Shown in pieces: positions 37,749 through 46,635 of a DNA stretch of 64,000 bases; within the stretch, counting starts at the first letter, position 1, and every line of letters begins with the position of its first letter. Source of the DNA: Ornithinimicrobium tianjinense (lineage in GTDB: Bacteria > Actinomycetota > Actinomycetes > Actinomycetales > Dermatophilaceae); contig NZ_BMEM01000001.1 in NCBI RefSeq assembly GCF_014636495.1, positions 816,136 through 880,135 on the forward strand, in the 5' to 3' direction. Position numbers and translations under genes: made by a program. Below the pieces are notes generated by a model. The model did no database searches. It saw nothing but the letters and a program-made list of their open reading frames with translations, and was not told the DNA's origin.

Positions 37749-38230
37749 GCGCCCTGCCGGGGGCGGCCGTGCGCGCGCTGCTGCTGGTCGCCGCGGTGCT
37801 GCTCCCGAGCGCGTGGCCCGCAGGACTTCCGCGCGCCGACCTCGTCGTGCTCGTCGTCGCTGCGGCCGCGCTCATGCGCGGTCCGACCACCGGGCTGCTC
37901 GTCGGCCTGGCCGGCGGCTGGCTGCTCGACCTCGTCCCGCCCGGCGCGGAGCCGCTCGGGGCGACCGCGCTCGCCTACGCCCTCGTCGGCGTCCTGCTCG
38001 GGCTGGCCCGTCGGTATGCCGCAGCCTCCCCCCTCCTGCCCTGGCTCGCGACCGGCGCGGCGTCCGCGCTGCTGCTGGGCGTCCGCGGGGTCGTGGCGGC
38101 CGCCGGCGTGGGGCGGGTCGCCCCGGCCGAGCTGCTGTGGTCGTGGGTGGCCACCCTGCTGGTCTCGGTCGTCGCGCTGCCGCTGCTGCTCCTCGTCGAG
38201 CGCCGGCTCGTCGAGCGGCGGTGGGCATGA
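37745..38230 (+). CDS. mreD: Rod shape-determining membrane protein MreD
   Basis: A 161-residue protein with five or six membrane helices, containing DLVVLVVAAAALMRGPTTGL and GWLLDLVPPGAEPLGATALA, as in MreD. It is the integral-membrane partner of MreC and PBP2. GTGA overlap with mreC and ATGA overlap with the PBP gene show strong coupling. Confidence 0.9.
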   Translation: MSALPGAAVRALLLVAAVLLPSAWPAGLPRADLVVLVVAAAALMRGPTTGLLVGLAGGWLLDLVPPGAEPLGATALAYALVGVLLGLARRYAAASPLLPWLATGAASALLLGVRGVVAAAGVGRVAPAELLWSWVATLLVSVVALPLLLLVERRLVERRWA

Positions 38231-40323
38231 GTCCCCGCGAGAGCGGTCGTGGGAGGGCCGCGGGACCCGGGTCCCCGTCCCGGCGCCGACCGGTCGTCAG
38301 CGTCGTGCGCCCCCAGGTCACCCCGCCCCGGGTCGGGCGCCGGCTGCCGACGCGGCCGCTCTGGGGACTGGTCGCCGCGGTCCTGGTGCTGGGCGCCCTG
38401 CTCGTCGGCCGCCTCACGGACCTCCAGCTCCTCAGCCATCAGGAGCTGGCGGTCGAGGCGGCCGAGGTGAGCACCCGCGAGGTCGTCACCCCCGCGGTCC
38501 GCGGCCGGATCCTCGCCGCGGACGGCACGCCGCTCGCCGCCAACGCCCCCTCGACCGTGGTCACGGTGGATCCCGAGACCCTCCTCGAGTCCGAGGACGA
38601 GGGGAGGGCTCTGGTCACCCAGGTCGCGCACGCGCTCGGCCTGCCGGTGGAGGAGCTCTGGGGCCGGACGCGGCTGTGCGGCACCCCGGAGGCCCCGCCG
38701 GCACCCGCCTGCTTCTCCGGCTCGCCCTTCCAACCGGTGCCGCTGGCCTACGGGGTGGACCCCGTCGCGGCGCTGGGGGTGCTCGAGCGGCCGGAGGACT
38801 TCCCCGGGGTCGGCGTCAGCACCCTCGCGGTGCGCGACCACCCCGCTCCGGTGGGGGTGAACGCCGCGCACGTGCTGGGCTACCTGGGCCGCCCCACCCA
38901 GGAGGAGGTGGAGGGCTCCGGCGGGTCCCTGCACCCCGAGGACCGGCTGGGCCGCGCGGGTCTGGAGCAGATCTACGACGAGGCGCTGCGCGGCGAGGCC
39001 GGACGGACCACCGTCACCGTCGACCCCCGCGGGCTCGTGACGGGCCGTCTGGGGTCCAGCGACCCGGTGCCCGGTGCGGACCTGCTCACGCACCTGGACG
39101 TCGAGGTCCAGGCCGCCGCCGAGGAGGCCGTCCGGGACGCTGTGCGCAGGGCCCGGGCGGACGACGCACCGGCCGACTCGGCCGCGGCCGTGGTGCTCCG
39201 ACCGGACGACGGCGCGGTCGTGGCCGCCGCCAGCTGGCCCACCTACGACCCGGGCGTCTGGACGCGCGGCCTGTCCCAGGACGAGTACTCCCGCCTGCTG
39301 GACCCGGAGCGCGGCCAGCCCCTGCTCAACCGGGTCGTGTCCAGCACCTTCCCCCCGGCCTCCACGTTCAAGGTGGTCTCGCTCCCGGCGGCGCTGCAGA
39401 CCGGGATCGACCCGGACGCGAGGTACCCCTGCCCGGGGTCTGTCTCCATCGCGGGGCAGCGGTTCGCCAACCACGAGTCGGAGGCCTACGGGCGCATCGA
39501 CCTGCGACGGATCGTGGAGGTCTCCTGCGACACGGCCTTCTACCGGTGGGCCTACGACGAGTGGCGCTCGCTGGGCGGGCTGGCGCAGACGTCGGACGCG
39601 GGGGACCGGTATGTCGCTCTCGCCCGGGGTTTCGGCCTCGGGCAGCCCACCGGCGTCGACCTCACCGCGGAGGCCGCCGGCCTCGTCCCCTCGCGCGAGT
39701 GGAAGCGCGAGTCGTGGGAGTCGACCCGCGAGCAGTCCTGCGCGCGCGCCGAGGACGGCTACCCCGAGGTCGAGGACCGGAAGCGGCGGCGCTACCTGGA
39801 GCAGCTGGCGCGGGAGAACTGCGCGGACGGCTGGCAGTGGCGCCCCGGCGACGCCGCGAACTTCTCGATCGGCCAGGGTGACCTGCAGGTGACCCCGCTC
39901 CAGCTGGCCTCGGTGTATGCCGCGGTCGCCAACGGAGGTGCGCTCTGGCGCCCGCAGGTCGGGGCCGGTCTGCAGCGGCAGGACGGCACGGTGGTGGAGC
40001 GCTTCGAGCCGGAGCGGACCGGCACGGTCGTGCTCGACGACGAGGCCTGGGACGTCGTCCGTGAGGGCCTGGCGCGCGTCAACACCGTCGGCACCGCGTC
40101 CGGCGCGTTCCAGGGGTGGCCGCACACGGCATACCCGCTGGCGGGCAAGACCGGCTCGGCCGAGTCGTTCGGGCGGACCTCGACCGGCTGGTACGCCTCC
40201 TACGGGCCGGTCACGGACCCGGAGTACGTGGTCGTGGTCGTGGTCGAGCAGGGCGGGCTCGGCGGTGACGTCGCGGCCCCGGCGGCGCGCGCGATCTGGG
40301 AGGTGCTCCGCAGCAAGGGTTAG
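38227..40323 (+). CDS. mrdA: Penicillin-binding protein 2 (class B transpeptidase)
   Basis: A 698-residue class B PBP. A cytoplasmic Arg/Pro-rich tail leads to one membrane helix (about residues 43-60). Then come the dimerisation domain (RGRILAADGTPLAANAPSTV) and the transpeptidase domain with Ser379 in STFK, SCDTAF as the SxN-equivalent (Asp in place of Asn) and KTGSAE with Lys641. It cross-links peptidoglycan during elongation. A Cys/Glu-rich insert near residues 495-540 (EDGYPEVEDRKRRR) is common in actinobacterial forms. The usual rodA gene does not follow; ppc does. Confidence 0.93.
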   Translation: MSPRESGRGRAAGPGSPSRRRPVVSVVRPQVTPPRVGRRLPTRPLWGLVAAVLVLGALLVGRLTDLQLLSHQELAVEAAEVSTREVVTPAVRGRILAADGTPLAANAPSTVVTVDPETLLESEDEGRALVTQVAHALGLPVEELWGRTRLCGTPEAPPAPACFSGSPFQPVPLAYGVDPVAALGVLERPEDFPGVGVSTLAVRDHPAPVGVNAAHVLGYLGRPTQEEVEGSGGSLHPEDRLGRAGLEQIYDEALRGEAGRTTVTVDPRGLVTGRLGSSDPVPGADLLTHLDVEVQAAAEEAVRDAVRRARADDAPADSAAAVVLRPDDGAVVAAASWPTYDPGVWTRGLSQDEYSRLLDPERGQPLLNRVVSSTFPPASTFKVVSLPAALQTGIDPDARYPCPGSVSIAGQRFANHESEAYGRIDLRRIVEVSCDTAFYRWAYDEWRSLGGLAQTSDAGDRYVALARGFGLGQPTGVDLTAEAAGLVPSREWKRESWESTREQSCARAEDGYPEVEDRKRRRYLEQLARENCADGWQWRPGDAANFSIGQGDLQVTPLQLASVYAAVANGGALWRPQVGAGLQRQDGTVVERFEPERTGTVVLDDEAWDVVREGLARVNTVGTASGAFQGWPHTAYPLAGKTGSAESFGRTSTGWYASYGPVTDPEYVVVVVVEQGGLGGDVAAPAARAIWEVLRSKG

Positions 40324-40389
40324 GGCCACCGCCCGACCCCGAACCCACCGGGCTTCCCGACCGCTCCCTGACGTAGCGTCACCGGTCGG

Positions 40390-40395
40390 TAGGGT
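40390..40395 (+). promoter_or_regulatory. Candidate promoter of ppc
   Basis: TAGGGT ends eight bases before the ppc GTG; CTGACG at 40368-40373 is a plausible -35 box with 16-base spacing. No Shine-Dalgarno sequence is present, suggesting a leaderless or near-leaderless message. Confidence 0.45.
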
Positions 40396-40403
40396 AGGGC
40401 AGC

Positions 40404-43175
40404 GTGAGCGAGACCAGCCCCACCGGCCCCCGCCCGGACGACCCCATCAGCCCCGAGCTGCGCGCCGACGTGCGCCGGGTCTCGACGATGCTCGGGCAGT
40501 CCCTGGTACGGCACCACGGCCAGGACCTCCTCGATGCCGTCGAGCAGGTCCGGCTGACCACCAAGGCCAGCAAGGAGGGGGACGCGGGTGCTGCGGACGC
40601 CGTCCGCGGCGTGCTCGCGAGCCTGCCCCTGGACCGGGCGACCGAGCTGGTCCGGGCGTTCGCGGCCTACTTCCACCTCGCCAACGCCGCCGAGCAGGTG
40701 CACCGCGTCCGCACCCTCACCGCGCGGGAGGAGGCGGACGGCTGGTTGACCGCAGCCGTGCGCGACATCGTCGCGACGGGCGGCCCGGAGCTGCTGGCGT
40801 CCACCGTCGCCGAGCTCGACGTGCGTCCCGTCTTCACCGCCCACCCGACCGAGGCGTCCCGGCGCAGCGTGCTGACCAAGATCAGGCACCTGTCGGACGT
40901 GCTCGCCGCCCCGACCGAGCCGGACTCCCAGGCCCGGCGGCGCCAGGACCGCGAGCTCGCCGAGCTCGTCGACCTCATCTGGCAGACCGACGAGCTGCGG
41001 CACACGCGACCCACCCCGCTGGACGAGGCGCGCAACGCCATGTACTACCTCGACGAGGTGCTGACCCGCACGGTCCCCGAGCTGTTCGGCGACCTGGCCG
41101 ACCTGCTCGCCGAGCACGGCGTGGCCACCGACGTCATGCGGCCGCCGGTGCGGTTCGGCTCCTGGATCGGTGGTGACCGGGACGGCAACCCGTTCGTGAC
41201 CCCCGAGGTCACCCGTGAGGTGCTGCTCCTGCAGGGCCGGCACGCGATCGGTGTCGCGCTGTCCCTGGTCGACGTGCTGATCTCGCAGGTCTCGTCCTCC
41301 ACCCTGGTGGTCGGGGTGGCGCCGGAGCTCGAGGAGTCGCTGCGCCGTGACCTGGCCAACCTGCCCCGGCTGGACCGGCGCGTCCTCGAGCTCAACGCGC
41401 AGGAGCCCTACCGGCTGAAGCTGACCTGCGTGCGCGCCAAGCTGCTCAACACCCTCGACCGCATGACCTCGGGCACCGCCCACGAGCCCGGCCGGGACTA
41501 CGCGGACGTGCGCGAGGTCCTCGGCGACCTCGAGCTCGTCGCCGGCTCGTTGCGGGCGCACGGTGGTCAGCTCGTGGCCGACGGTCGTGTCGCGCGGGCG
41601 GCCCAGACCATCGCCGGCACGGGGCTGCACCTCGCCACCCTCGACGTGCGCGAGCACTCCGAGAAGCACCACGAGGCTCTCGCGCCGCTGCTGGACGCCC
41701 TCGACCCCGACGGCCCTGGGTATGCCGTGCTCGACCGCCCCGCGCGCACCCGGCTGCTGGGTGAGGAGCTCGCCTCGCGGCGACCGCTGCTGACGAGGGC
41801 CGCGCCCCGGGTGCAGACGCTGGCCGTCTTCGACGAGATCCGGGAGGCGCTGGACACCTACGGACCGGACGCCGTCGAGACCTACATCATCTCGATGACC
41901 CAGGGCCCCGACGACGTGCTCGCGGCGGCCGTGCTCGCCCGGGAGGCGGGGCTGGTCGACCTGCACGGCACCGACGGGGGTGAGGGCGCGTTCGCGCGGG
42001 TCGGCTTCGCGCCGCTGCTGGAGACGATCGACGAGCTGCGGGGCGCGGCGGCGCTCGTGGACACGCTGCTGTCGACGCCGGCCTACCGCGAGCTCGTGCG
42101 GCTGCGCGGGGACCTGCAGGAGGTGATGCTGGGCTACTCCGACTCCAACAAGCAGGCCGGCGTGCTCACCAGCCAGTGGGGGATCCACCAGGCGCAGCGG
42201 GCCCTTCGGGACGTCGCGGCACGCCACGGGGTGCGCCTGCGGCTCTTCCACGGCCGCGGCGGCTCGGTCGGTCGCGGCGGCGGCCCGACCTACGACGCGA
42301 TCCTGGCGCAGCCCAACGGGGTGCTCGAGGGCGAGATCAAGTACACCGAGCAGGGCGAGGTCATCTCGGACAAGTACTCCCTCCCGGCCCTGGCCAAGGA
42401 GAACCTCGAGCTCGCCGTGGCCGCCGTGATGCGGGCCACGGCGCTCCACCGCGACCCGCGGACGACGGCCGACGAGCGCGAGCGCTTCGGCGCGGTGATG
42501 GACGTCGCGTCCGAGGCGGCGTACACGGCATACCGGAGCCTCATCGACGACCCGGACCTGCCCGCGTACTTCGTCGCCGCGACGCCGGTCGACCAGCTCG
42601 GTGCGCTCAACATCGGGTCGCGGCCCAGCAAGCGACCCGACACCGGCAAGGGTCTGGACGGCCTGCGCGCGATCCCGTGGGTGTTCGGCTGGACGCAGAC
42701 ACGGCAGATAGTGCCGGGGTGGTTCGGTGTCGGGTCCGGCCTGCGCGCCGCGCGGGAGGCCGGGCACGAGGACACGCTGCGCGAGATGCTCGACCGCTGG
42801 CACTTCTTCCAGGCCGTGGTCTCCAACGTGGAGATGACGGTGGCCAAGACCGACCTGGGGATCGCGGCGCACTACGTCAGCACGCTGGTGCCGGAGGAGC
42901 TGCGGCACGTCTTCGACGTCGTCGTGGCGGAGTACGACCTGACGGTCGCGGAGCTCAAGCGGCTGACGGGGGAGGAGGACCTCCTCGACGACCAGCCGAT
43001 GCTCAAGCGCACGTTCGCGGTGCGGGACAACTACCTCGACCCGATCTCCTACCTGCAGGTGGAGCTGCTCCGGCGGCTGCGGCAGGAGCCCGGGTCGGCC
43101 GACGAGCCCGAGCTGCAGCGCGCCCTGCTCGCCACCGTCAACGGCGTCGCCGCCGGGCTCCGCAACACCGGCTGA
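40404..43175 (+). CDS. ppc: Phosphoenolpyruvate carboxylase
   Basis: A 923-residue enzyme that adds bicarbonate to PEP to give oxaloacetate, refilling the citric acid cycle. Motifs present: [17 protein letters not shown] with the catalytic His, [42 protein letters not shown], and the C-terminal RNTG that forms part of the allosteric aspartate site. Length is standard. GTG start with only a few bases after a TAGGGT box. Single gene followed by a large hairpin. Confidence 0.97.
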   Translation: MSETSPTGPRPDDPISPELRADVRRVSTMLGQSLVRHHGQDLLDAVEQVRLTTKASKEGDAGAADAVRGVLASLPLDRATELVRAFAAYFHLANAAEQVHRVRTLTAREEADGWLTAAVRDIVATGGPELLASTVAELDVRPVFTAHPTEASRRSVLTKIRHLSDVLAAPTEPDSQARRRQDRELAELVDLIWQTDELRHTRPTPLDEARNAMYYLDEVLTRTVPELFGDLADLLAEHGVATDVMRPPVRFGSWIGGDRDGNPFVTPEVTREVLLLQGRHAIGVALSLVDVLISQVSSSTLVVGVAPELEESLRRDLANLPRLDRRVLELNAQEPYRLKLTCVRAKLLNTLDRMTSGTAHEPGRDYADVREVLGDLELVAGSLRAHGGQLVADGRVARAAQTIAGTGLHLATLDVREHSEKHHEALAPLLDALDPDGPGYAVLDRPARTRLLGEELASRRPLLTRAAPRVQTLAVFDEIREALDTYGPDAVETYIISMTQGPDDVLAAAVLAREAGLVDLHGTDGGEGAFARVGFAPLLETIDELRGAAALVDTLLSTPAYRELVRLRGDLQEVMLGYSDSNKQAGVLTSQWGIHQAQRALRDVAARHGVRLRLFHGRGGSVGRGGGPTYDAILAQPNGVLEGEIKYTEQGEVISDKYSLPALAKENLELAVAAVMRATALHRDPRTTADERERFGAVMDVASEAAYTAYRSLIDDPDLPAYFVAATPVDQLGALNIGSRPSKRPDTGKGLDGLRAIPWVFGWTQTRQIVPGWFGVGSGLRAAREAGHEDTLREMLDRWHFFQAVVSNVEMTVAKTDLGIAAHYVSTLVPEELRHVFDVVVAEYDLTVAELKRLTGEEDLLDDQPMLKRTFAVRDNYLDPISYLQVELLRRLRQEPGSADEPELQRALLATVNGVAAGLRNTG

Positions 43176-43201
43176 GCCGGGCTGTCCCTCAGCATGGAGC
43201 G

Positions 43202-43281
43202 TGACACGTCATACAGAGTTATTCGGTGGGTGAGCGCCTTGTTCAGCGCTCCTTGACCGAATAACTCTGTGTGTCGTGTCA
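43202..43281 (+). terminator. Large hairpin after ppc
   Basis: A 26-bp inverted repeat (43202-43227 with 43256-43281, two mismatches) encloses an inner GAGCGC/GCGCTC stem. The arms include ACAGAGTTATTCGGT, unusually A+T-rich for this window. It lies 26 bases after the ppc stop and about 95 before the next gene. It probably ends ppc transcription, though the base composition suggests a mobile or imported origin. The next 95 bases contain no other feature I can support. Confidence 0.7.
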
Positions 43282-43375
43282 ACGACCCGAGCGGCTCGCG
43301 GCCGCCGGGATGTGCGGCCCGTCGCCCTGTGGACGACGGGGCGTGCGGCACGGTCGGGTCGGTGAGGATGCAGCC

Positions 43376-44377
43376 ATGACCACGCCCCACGTCCAGAGCT
43401 GTGTGTCGACCCTTCTTGCCGCCCAGCACCATGTCGTCACCTCGGATCAGCTGCACGGCGCGGGGCTGACGTACGAGAACGTCGTCCGGCTGGTCGACGA
43501 GGGATGTCTGCTGCGGCTGCGCCGCAGTGTCTATGTGGACAGGGACTGGTGGGCCTCCAGCGCGCCGTGGGACCGGCACGCCGTCCGGGCGCGTGGCTAC
43601 GCGATGGCGCTCGGTGCGACGGCGGCTGCGGCGGCGGAGGAGACTGCCGATGCTGTCGACGCCCGCCGGGCCCCGGGTCGGCTGGCGCTGAGCCATCACA
43701 GCGCGCTCGCGCTGCAGGGCGCCGGGCTCTACGGGGTCGACGATCTCGTCCACCTGTGCCGCATCGACGGCGGCAGGGGTCATCGCAGCTCCGGGCTGAT
43801 GATGCACGCTCCGGTCAGGCCCGAGCACACCGTCGTCGTGGACGGGCTGCGCGTCGTCATGCCGGCCCTGGCCTGCCTGCAGGTGGCGGTCCTCGCGGGT
43901 GCGGAAGCGGGGCTGGTCGCGGCCGACTCCCTCCTGCGTGACGGCGTCGTGACCCGCGAGGCCCTGACCGACGCGCGGCCGCACCTGAAGGCCCGGGCGG
44001 CCGGGCCGGTGGTGGACCTGGTCCTGGCCCTCGCGGACGGGCGCCGCGAGTCGGCGGGGGAGTCGAGGACGGCCTGGCTCGCCCACCAGCTCGGTCTGCC
44101 GCCGCTCGTGCCCCAGGTGGTGATCAGCGAGGACGACGGCTCCTTCGTCGCCCGCGTCGACTTCGTGGTCGAGGGCACGAGGGTGGTGGTCGAGTTCGAC
44201 GGGATGATGAAGTACACCGACCCAGGCACGCTGGCCGCCGAGAAGCTGCGGGAGGACCGGCTGCGCGAGCTGGGCTACGAGGTGGTGCGGATCACCTGGG
44301 CCGACCTGGCCCGCCCGGAGACGGTCCGCCGCCGGATCCAGGCGGCGCTCGACCGCGCCGCTGCACGCGCGGCGTGA
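43376..44377 (+). CDS. AbiEi-like N-terminal / DUF559 endonuclease-like protein
   Basis: A 333-residue protein. The first 55 residues (LLAAQHHVVTSDQLHGAGLT...LVDEGCLLRLRRSVYV) match the winged-helix AbiEi antitoxin domain. The C-terminal 100 residues form a DUF559/Vsr-like nuclease fold: RVDFVVEGTRVVVEFDGMMK with the Asp and Glu expected at a metal site, then LREDRLRELGYEVVRITWAD. No toxin gene is adjacent. Such fusions are frequent and often multicopy in actinobacteria, function unknown. The ATG at 43376 is chosen because the frame upstream is hairpin and non-coding. Confidence 0.8.
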   Translation: MTTPHVQSCVSTLLAAQHHVVTSDQLHGAGLTYENVVRLVDEGCLLRLRRSVYVDRDWWASSAPWDRHAVRARGYAMALGATAAAAAEETADAVDARRAPGRLALSHHSALALQGAGLYGVDDLVHLCRIDGGRGHRSSGLMMHAPVRPEHTVVVDGLRVVMPALACLQVAVLAGAEAGLVAADSLLRDGVVTREALTDARPHLKARAAGPVVDLVLALADGRRESAGESRTAWLAHQLGLPPLVPQVVISEDDGSFVARVDFVVEGTRVVVEFDGMMKYTDPGTLAAEKLREDRLRELGYEVVRITWADLARPETVRRRIQAALDRAAARAA

Positions 44378-44441
44378 CCCGCTCGACCCGCGGGACCACG
44401 CGATGCCGAGGTGACGCGGCCGACCTGAGACGATCGAGGGC

Positions 44442-45284
44442 ATGCCCGAGGGACACACGCTGCACCGGCTGGCCGGCGCGCTCGACACCGCGTTCGGCGG
44501 CACGACCCCTGACGTGAGCAGCCCGCAGGGGCGCTTCGCGGAGGGCGCCGCGCTGCTGGACGGCACCGTCCTCGAGCAGGCCTGGGCGCACGGCAAGCTG
44601 CTGTTCGTCGACTTCGCGGACGGACGCACCCTCTATGTCCACCTCGGCCTCATCGGCAAGTGGTTCGTGCTGCCGGTCCCGCCCGAGCACGTCGAGCTCG
44701 GACCGCCGGTCTTGGGGGAGGTGCGGCTGCGGATCGCGGACGAGCGGCACGTCGCCGACCTGCGCGGCCCGATGGCCTGCCAGGTCGTGGACCAGGAGGA
44801 GGTGCTGCGGCTGGTGGGGCGTCAGGGTCCGGACCCGCTGCAGCCGGTGGACGAGCGCAACGACCCGGACACGGCATACCGCACGATCGCGCGGTCGGGC
44901 AGGACGGTCGCCGAGCTGCTCATGGACCAGACCGTGCTGGCCGGCGTCGGCAACATCTACCGCTGCGAGGTGCTGTGGCGACACCGCCTGCACCCGCTGA
45001 AGCCGGGCCGCTCGCTCAAGCGCTCCTCGTGGCAGCTGATCTGGGACGACCTCGTCCACCTCATGCCGTGGGGCGTGCGGACCGGCTCGATCATCACCCT
45101 CGACGACGTCCTCGCCGACACCGCGGCGGCGTGGGAGCGCGGGGAGCGGCCGCAGGTGCCGCGCGAGTTCGCGGTCTACCAGCGCGACGGTATGCCGTGC
45201 CTGCGCTGCGGGGCGACCGTGCGCCACAAGGTCGTGGCCGGACGCAACCTGTTCTGGTGCGGCGGCTGCCAGCGCCGGACGTGA
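44442..45284 (+). CDS. Formamidopyrimidine-DNA glycosylase/endonuclease VIII family protein (Nei-like)
   Basis: A 280-residue Fpg/Nei glycosylase. It begins MPEGHTLHRLA, so the catalytic Pro2 and Glu3 are in place; the H of PEGH marks the Nei2 group rather than Fpg. The helix-two-turn-helix holds VLAGVGNIYRCEVLWR. The C-terminal zinc finger has CLRCG and CGGC cysteine pairs. It removes oxidised bases, mainly pyrimidines, and nicks the strand. It ends 12 bases from the convergent deacetylase gene. Confidence 0.94.
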   Translation: MPEGHTLHRLAGALDTAFGGTTPDVSSPQGRFAEGAALLDGTVLEQAWAHGKLLFVDFADGRTLYVHLGLIGKWFVLPVPPEHVELGPPVLGEVRLRIADERHVADLRGPMACQVVDQEEVLRLVGRQGPDPLQPVDERNDPDTAYRTIARSGRTVAELLMDQTVLAGVGNIYRCEVLWRHRLHPLKPGRSLKRSSWQLIWDDLVHLMPWGVRTGSIITLDDVLADTAAAWERGERPQVPREFAVYQRDGMPCLRCGATVRHKVVAGRNLFWCGGCQRRT

Positions 45285-45296
45285 CCTGGACGCCCG

Positions 45297-46031
45297 TCAG
45301 CGCGTGATGAGGTCGACGGTCCACCGGTAGCGGCTGGGGGTCCCGTCCTCGCCCCGGCTCTCGGGGTCGCCGAGGATGAAGCTCAGCAGCTCGCGCGGCG
45401 CCGGGAAGGTCTCCGGCAGGGCCGCGTTGTACTCCGCGTGCGCCTGGAGCGAGCGCACCGCCGCCTCGAAGTGCTCGGTGACGTCCACCTCGTGGGTGGG
45501 GGTCGTGCCCGCCCAGCCGAGGTAGCGCACGCCGCCCCAGGGCGCGTGTCCCTGCTCCACCAGCTCGGGGAAGATCCAGCGGTTGCCGGCGGCGGCCACG
45601 GCGTCGAGCACCTCCAGACCGACGACGCGGTGGTCGGCCTGGTTGACCATGCCGCCGGCGAAGCGCGCGTCGTAGGTGGTGGTGATGACGACGTCCGGCC
45701 GCCGGATCCGGATGGCCCGGGCGAGCGCCCGGCGCAGCTCGAGGCTGTGCTCCAGCACCCCGTCGTGGAAGCCCTCGAGGAAGTCCACCACCTCGACGCC
45801 GACCTCGCGCGCCCCGGCGCGCTCCTCCTGCTCGCGCACGGTCGCCGCCCGCGCCGGCTCCATGGTGTCGATGCCGGCCTCGCCGCGGGTCACGAGGAGG
45901 TAGGTGACCTCCTTCCCGGCCGCGGTCCAGGAGGCGACGGCCGCCGCGGTGCCGTACTCGATGTCGTCGGGGTGGGCCACGATGCACAGGGCGCTCTGCC
46001 AGTCGGTGGGGAAGGCCTCGAGAGTGGACAT
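45297..46031 (-). CDS. PIG-L family deacetylase
   Basis: A 244-residue zinc-dependent N-acetylglucosamine deacetylase-type protein. AHPDDIEYGTAA holds the zinc-binding HPDD, and the second ligand is in NQADHRVVG. The family includes MshB and Mca of mycothiol metabolism, but this sequence has no feature that fixes its substrate. A CAGGAT box ends six bases before the ATG, suggesting a leaderless message. Divergent from rpsO. Confidence 0.88.
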   Translation of the reverse strand: MSTLEAFPTDWQSALCIVAHPDDIEYGTAAAVASWTAAGKEVTYLLVTRGEAGIDTMEPARAATVREQEERAGAREVGVEVVDFLEGFHDGVLEHSLELRRALARAIRIRRPDVVITTTYDARFAGGMVNQADHRVVGLEVLDAVAAAGNRWIFPELVEQGHAPWGGVRYLGWAGTTPTHEVDVTEHFEAAVRSLQAHAEYNAALPETFPAPRELLSFILGDPESRGEDGTPSRYRWTVDLITR

Positions 46032-46037
46032 GAGAGC

Positions 46038-46043
46038 ATCCTG
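46038..46043 (-). promoter_or_regulatory. Candidate -10 box for the PIG-L gene
   Basis: CAGGAT on the minus strand, six bases before the start codon; no ribosome-binding site in the gap. Confidence 0.35.
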
Positions 46044-46073
46044 GCAGGGTCGGGGGCCGGCCGCCGCTCGGGA

Positions 46074-46103
46074 TTAGGGCAGGTGGGGAGGCGCTGATAT
46101 TCT
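46074..46103 (+). promoter_or_regulatory. Promoter of rpsO
   Basis: TTAGGG (46074-46079) and TATTCT (46098-46103) are 18 bases apart. TATTCT is one of the most A+T-rich hexamers in the window. Transcription would start near 46110, leaving a leader of about 85 bases before rpsO, long enough for the S15 feedback site known in other bacteria. Confidence 0.5.
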
Positions 46104-46193
46104 GGACGACGCCGTCTGAACGGCCGCGGATCCAGAGTGCCCCGGTGGACATGCCCGGGATGCGCCGCGCAACGAGAGAGAAGGAGTCGCCCT

Positions 46194-46463
46194 ATGGCGA
46201 TGGACACTGCCGCCAAGCAGGAGATCATCAAGGAGTACGCCACGGCCGAGGGCGACACCGGTTCGCCGGAGGTCCAGGTCGCGCTGCTCACCGCCCGCAT
46301 CAAGGAGCTCACCGAGCACGCCCGCGAGCACAAGCACGACCACCACAGCCGCCGCGGCCTGCTTCTCCTCGTCGGCAAGCGCAAGCGCCTGCTCCGCTAC
46401 CTCGAGCAGACCGACATCGAGCGCTACCGGTCGCTGATCAAGCGCCTCGGCCTGCGTCGCTGA
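46194..46463 (+). CDS. rpsO: 30S ribosomal protein S15
   Basis: An 89-residue S15 of standard length ([56 protein letters not shown]). It binds 16S rRNA at the central domain junction. GAAGGAG is seven bases before ATG 46194; a second ATG two codons later is possible. Followed by a terminator and then pnp, the usual rpsO-pnp pair. Confidence 0.97.
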   Translation: MAMDTAAKQEIIKEYATAEGDTGSPEVQVALLTARIKELTEHAREHKHDHHSRRGLLLLVGKRKRLLRYLEQTDIERYRSLIKRLGLRR

Positions 46464-46473
46464 GACTCGCAGG

Positions 46474-46510
46474 GGAGCGGTTCCCGACCAGATCGGGGGC
46501 CGCTCCTTTG
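46474..46510 (+). terminator. Terminator after rpsO
   Basis: A 14-bp stem including two G-T pairs (46474-46487 with 46493-46506), five-base loop, followed by TTTG. It starts 11 bases after the rpsO stop and probably allows some read-through into pnp. Confidence 0.75.
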
Positions 46511-46635
46511 CGTATGGCGGGCCCGCACCAGTCGGGTGCGCCAGGGAGACTGCCGGGACGGCATACTCCCCAAGGAAGGACCAGCCGGGCACAACGACGA
46601 TGCCCCGCGCTGAGAGCAACAGAAAAGGAGGGCCC

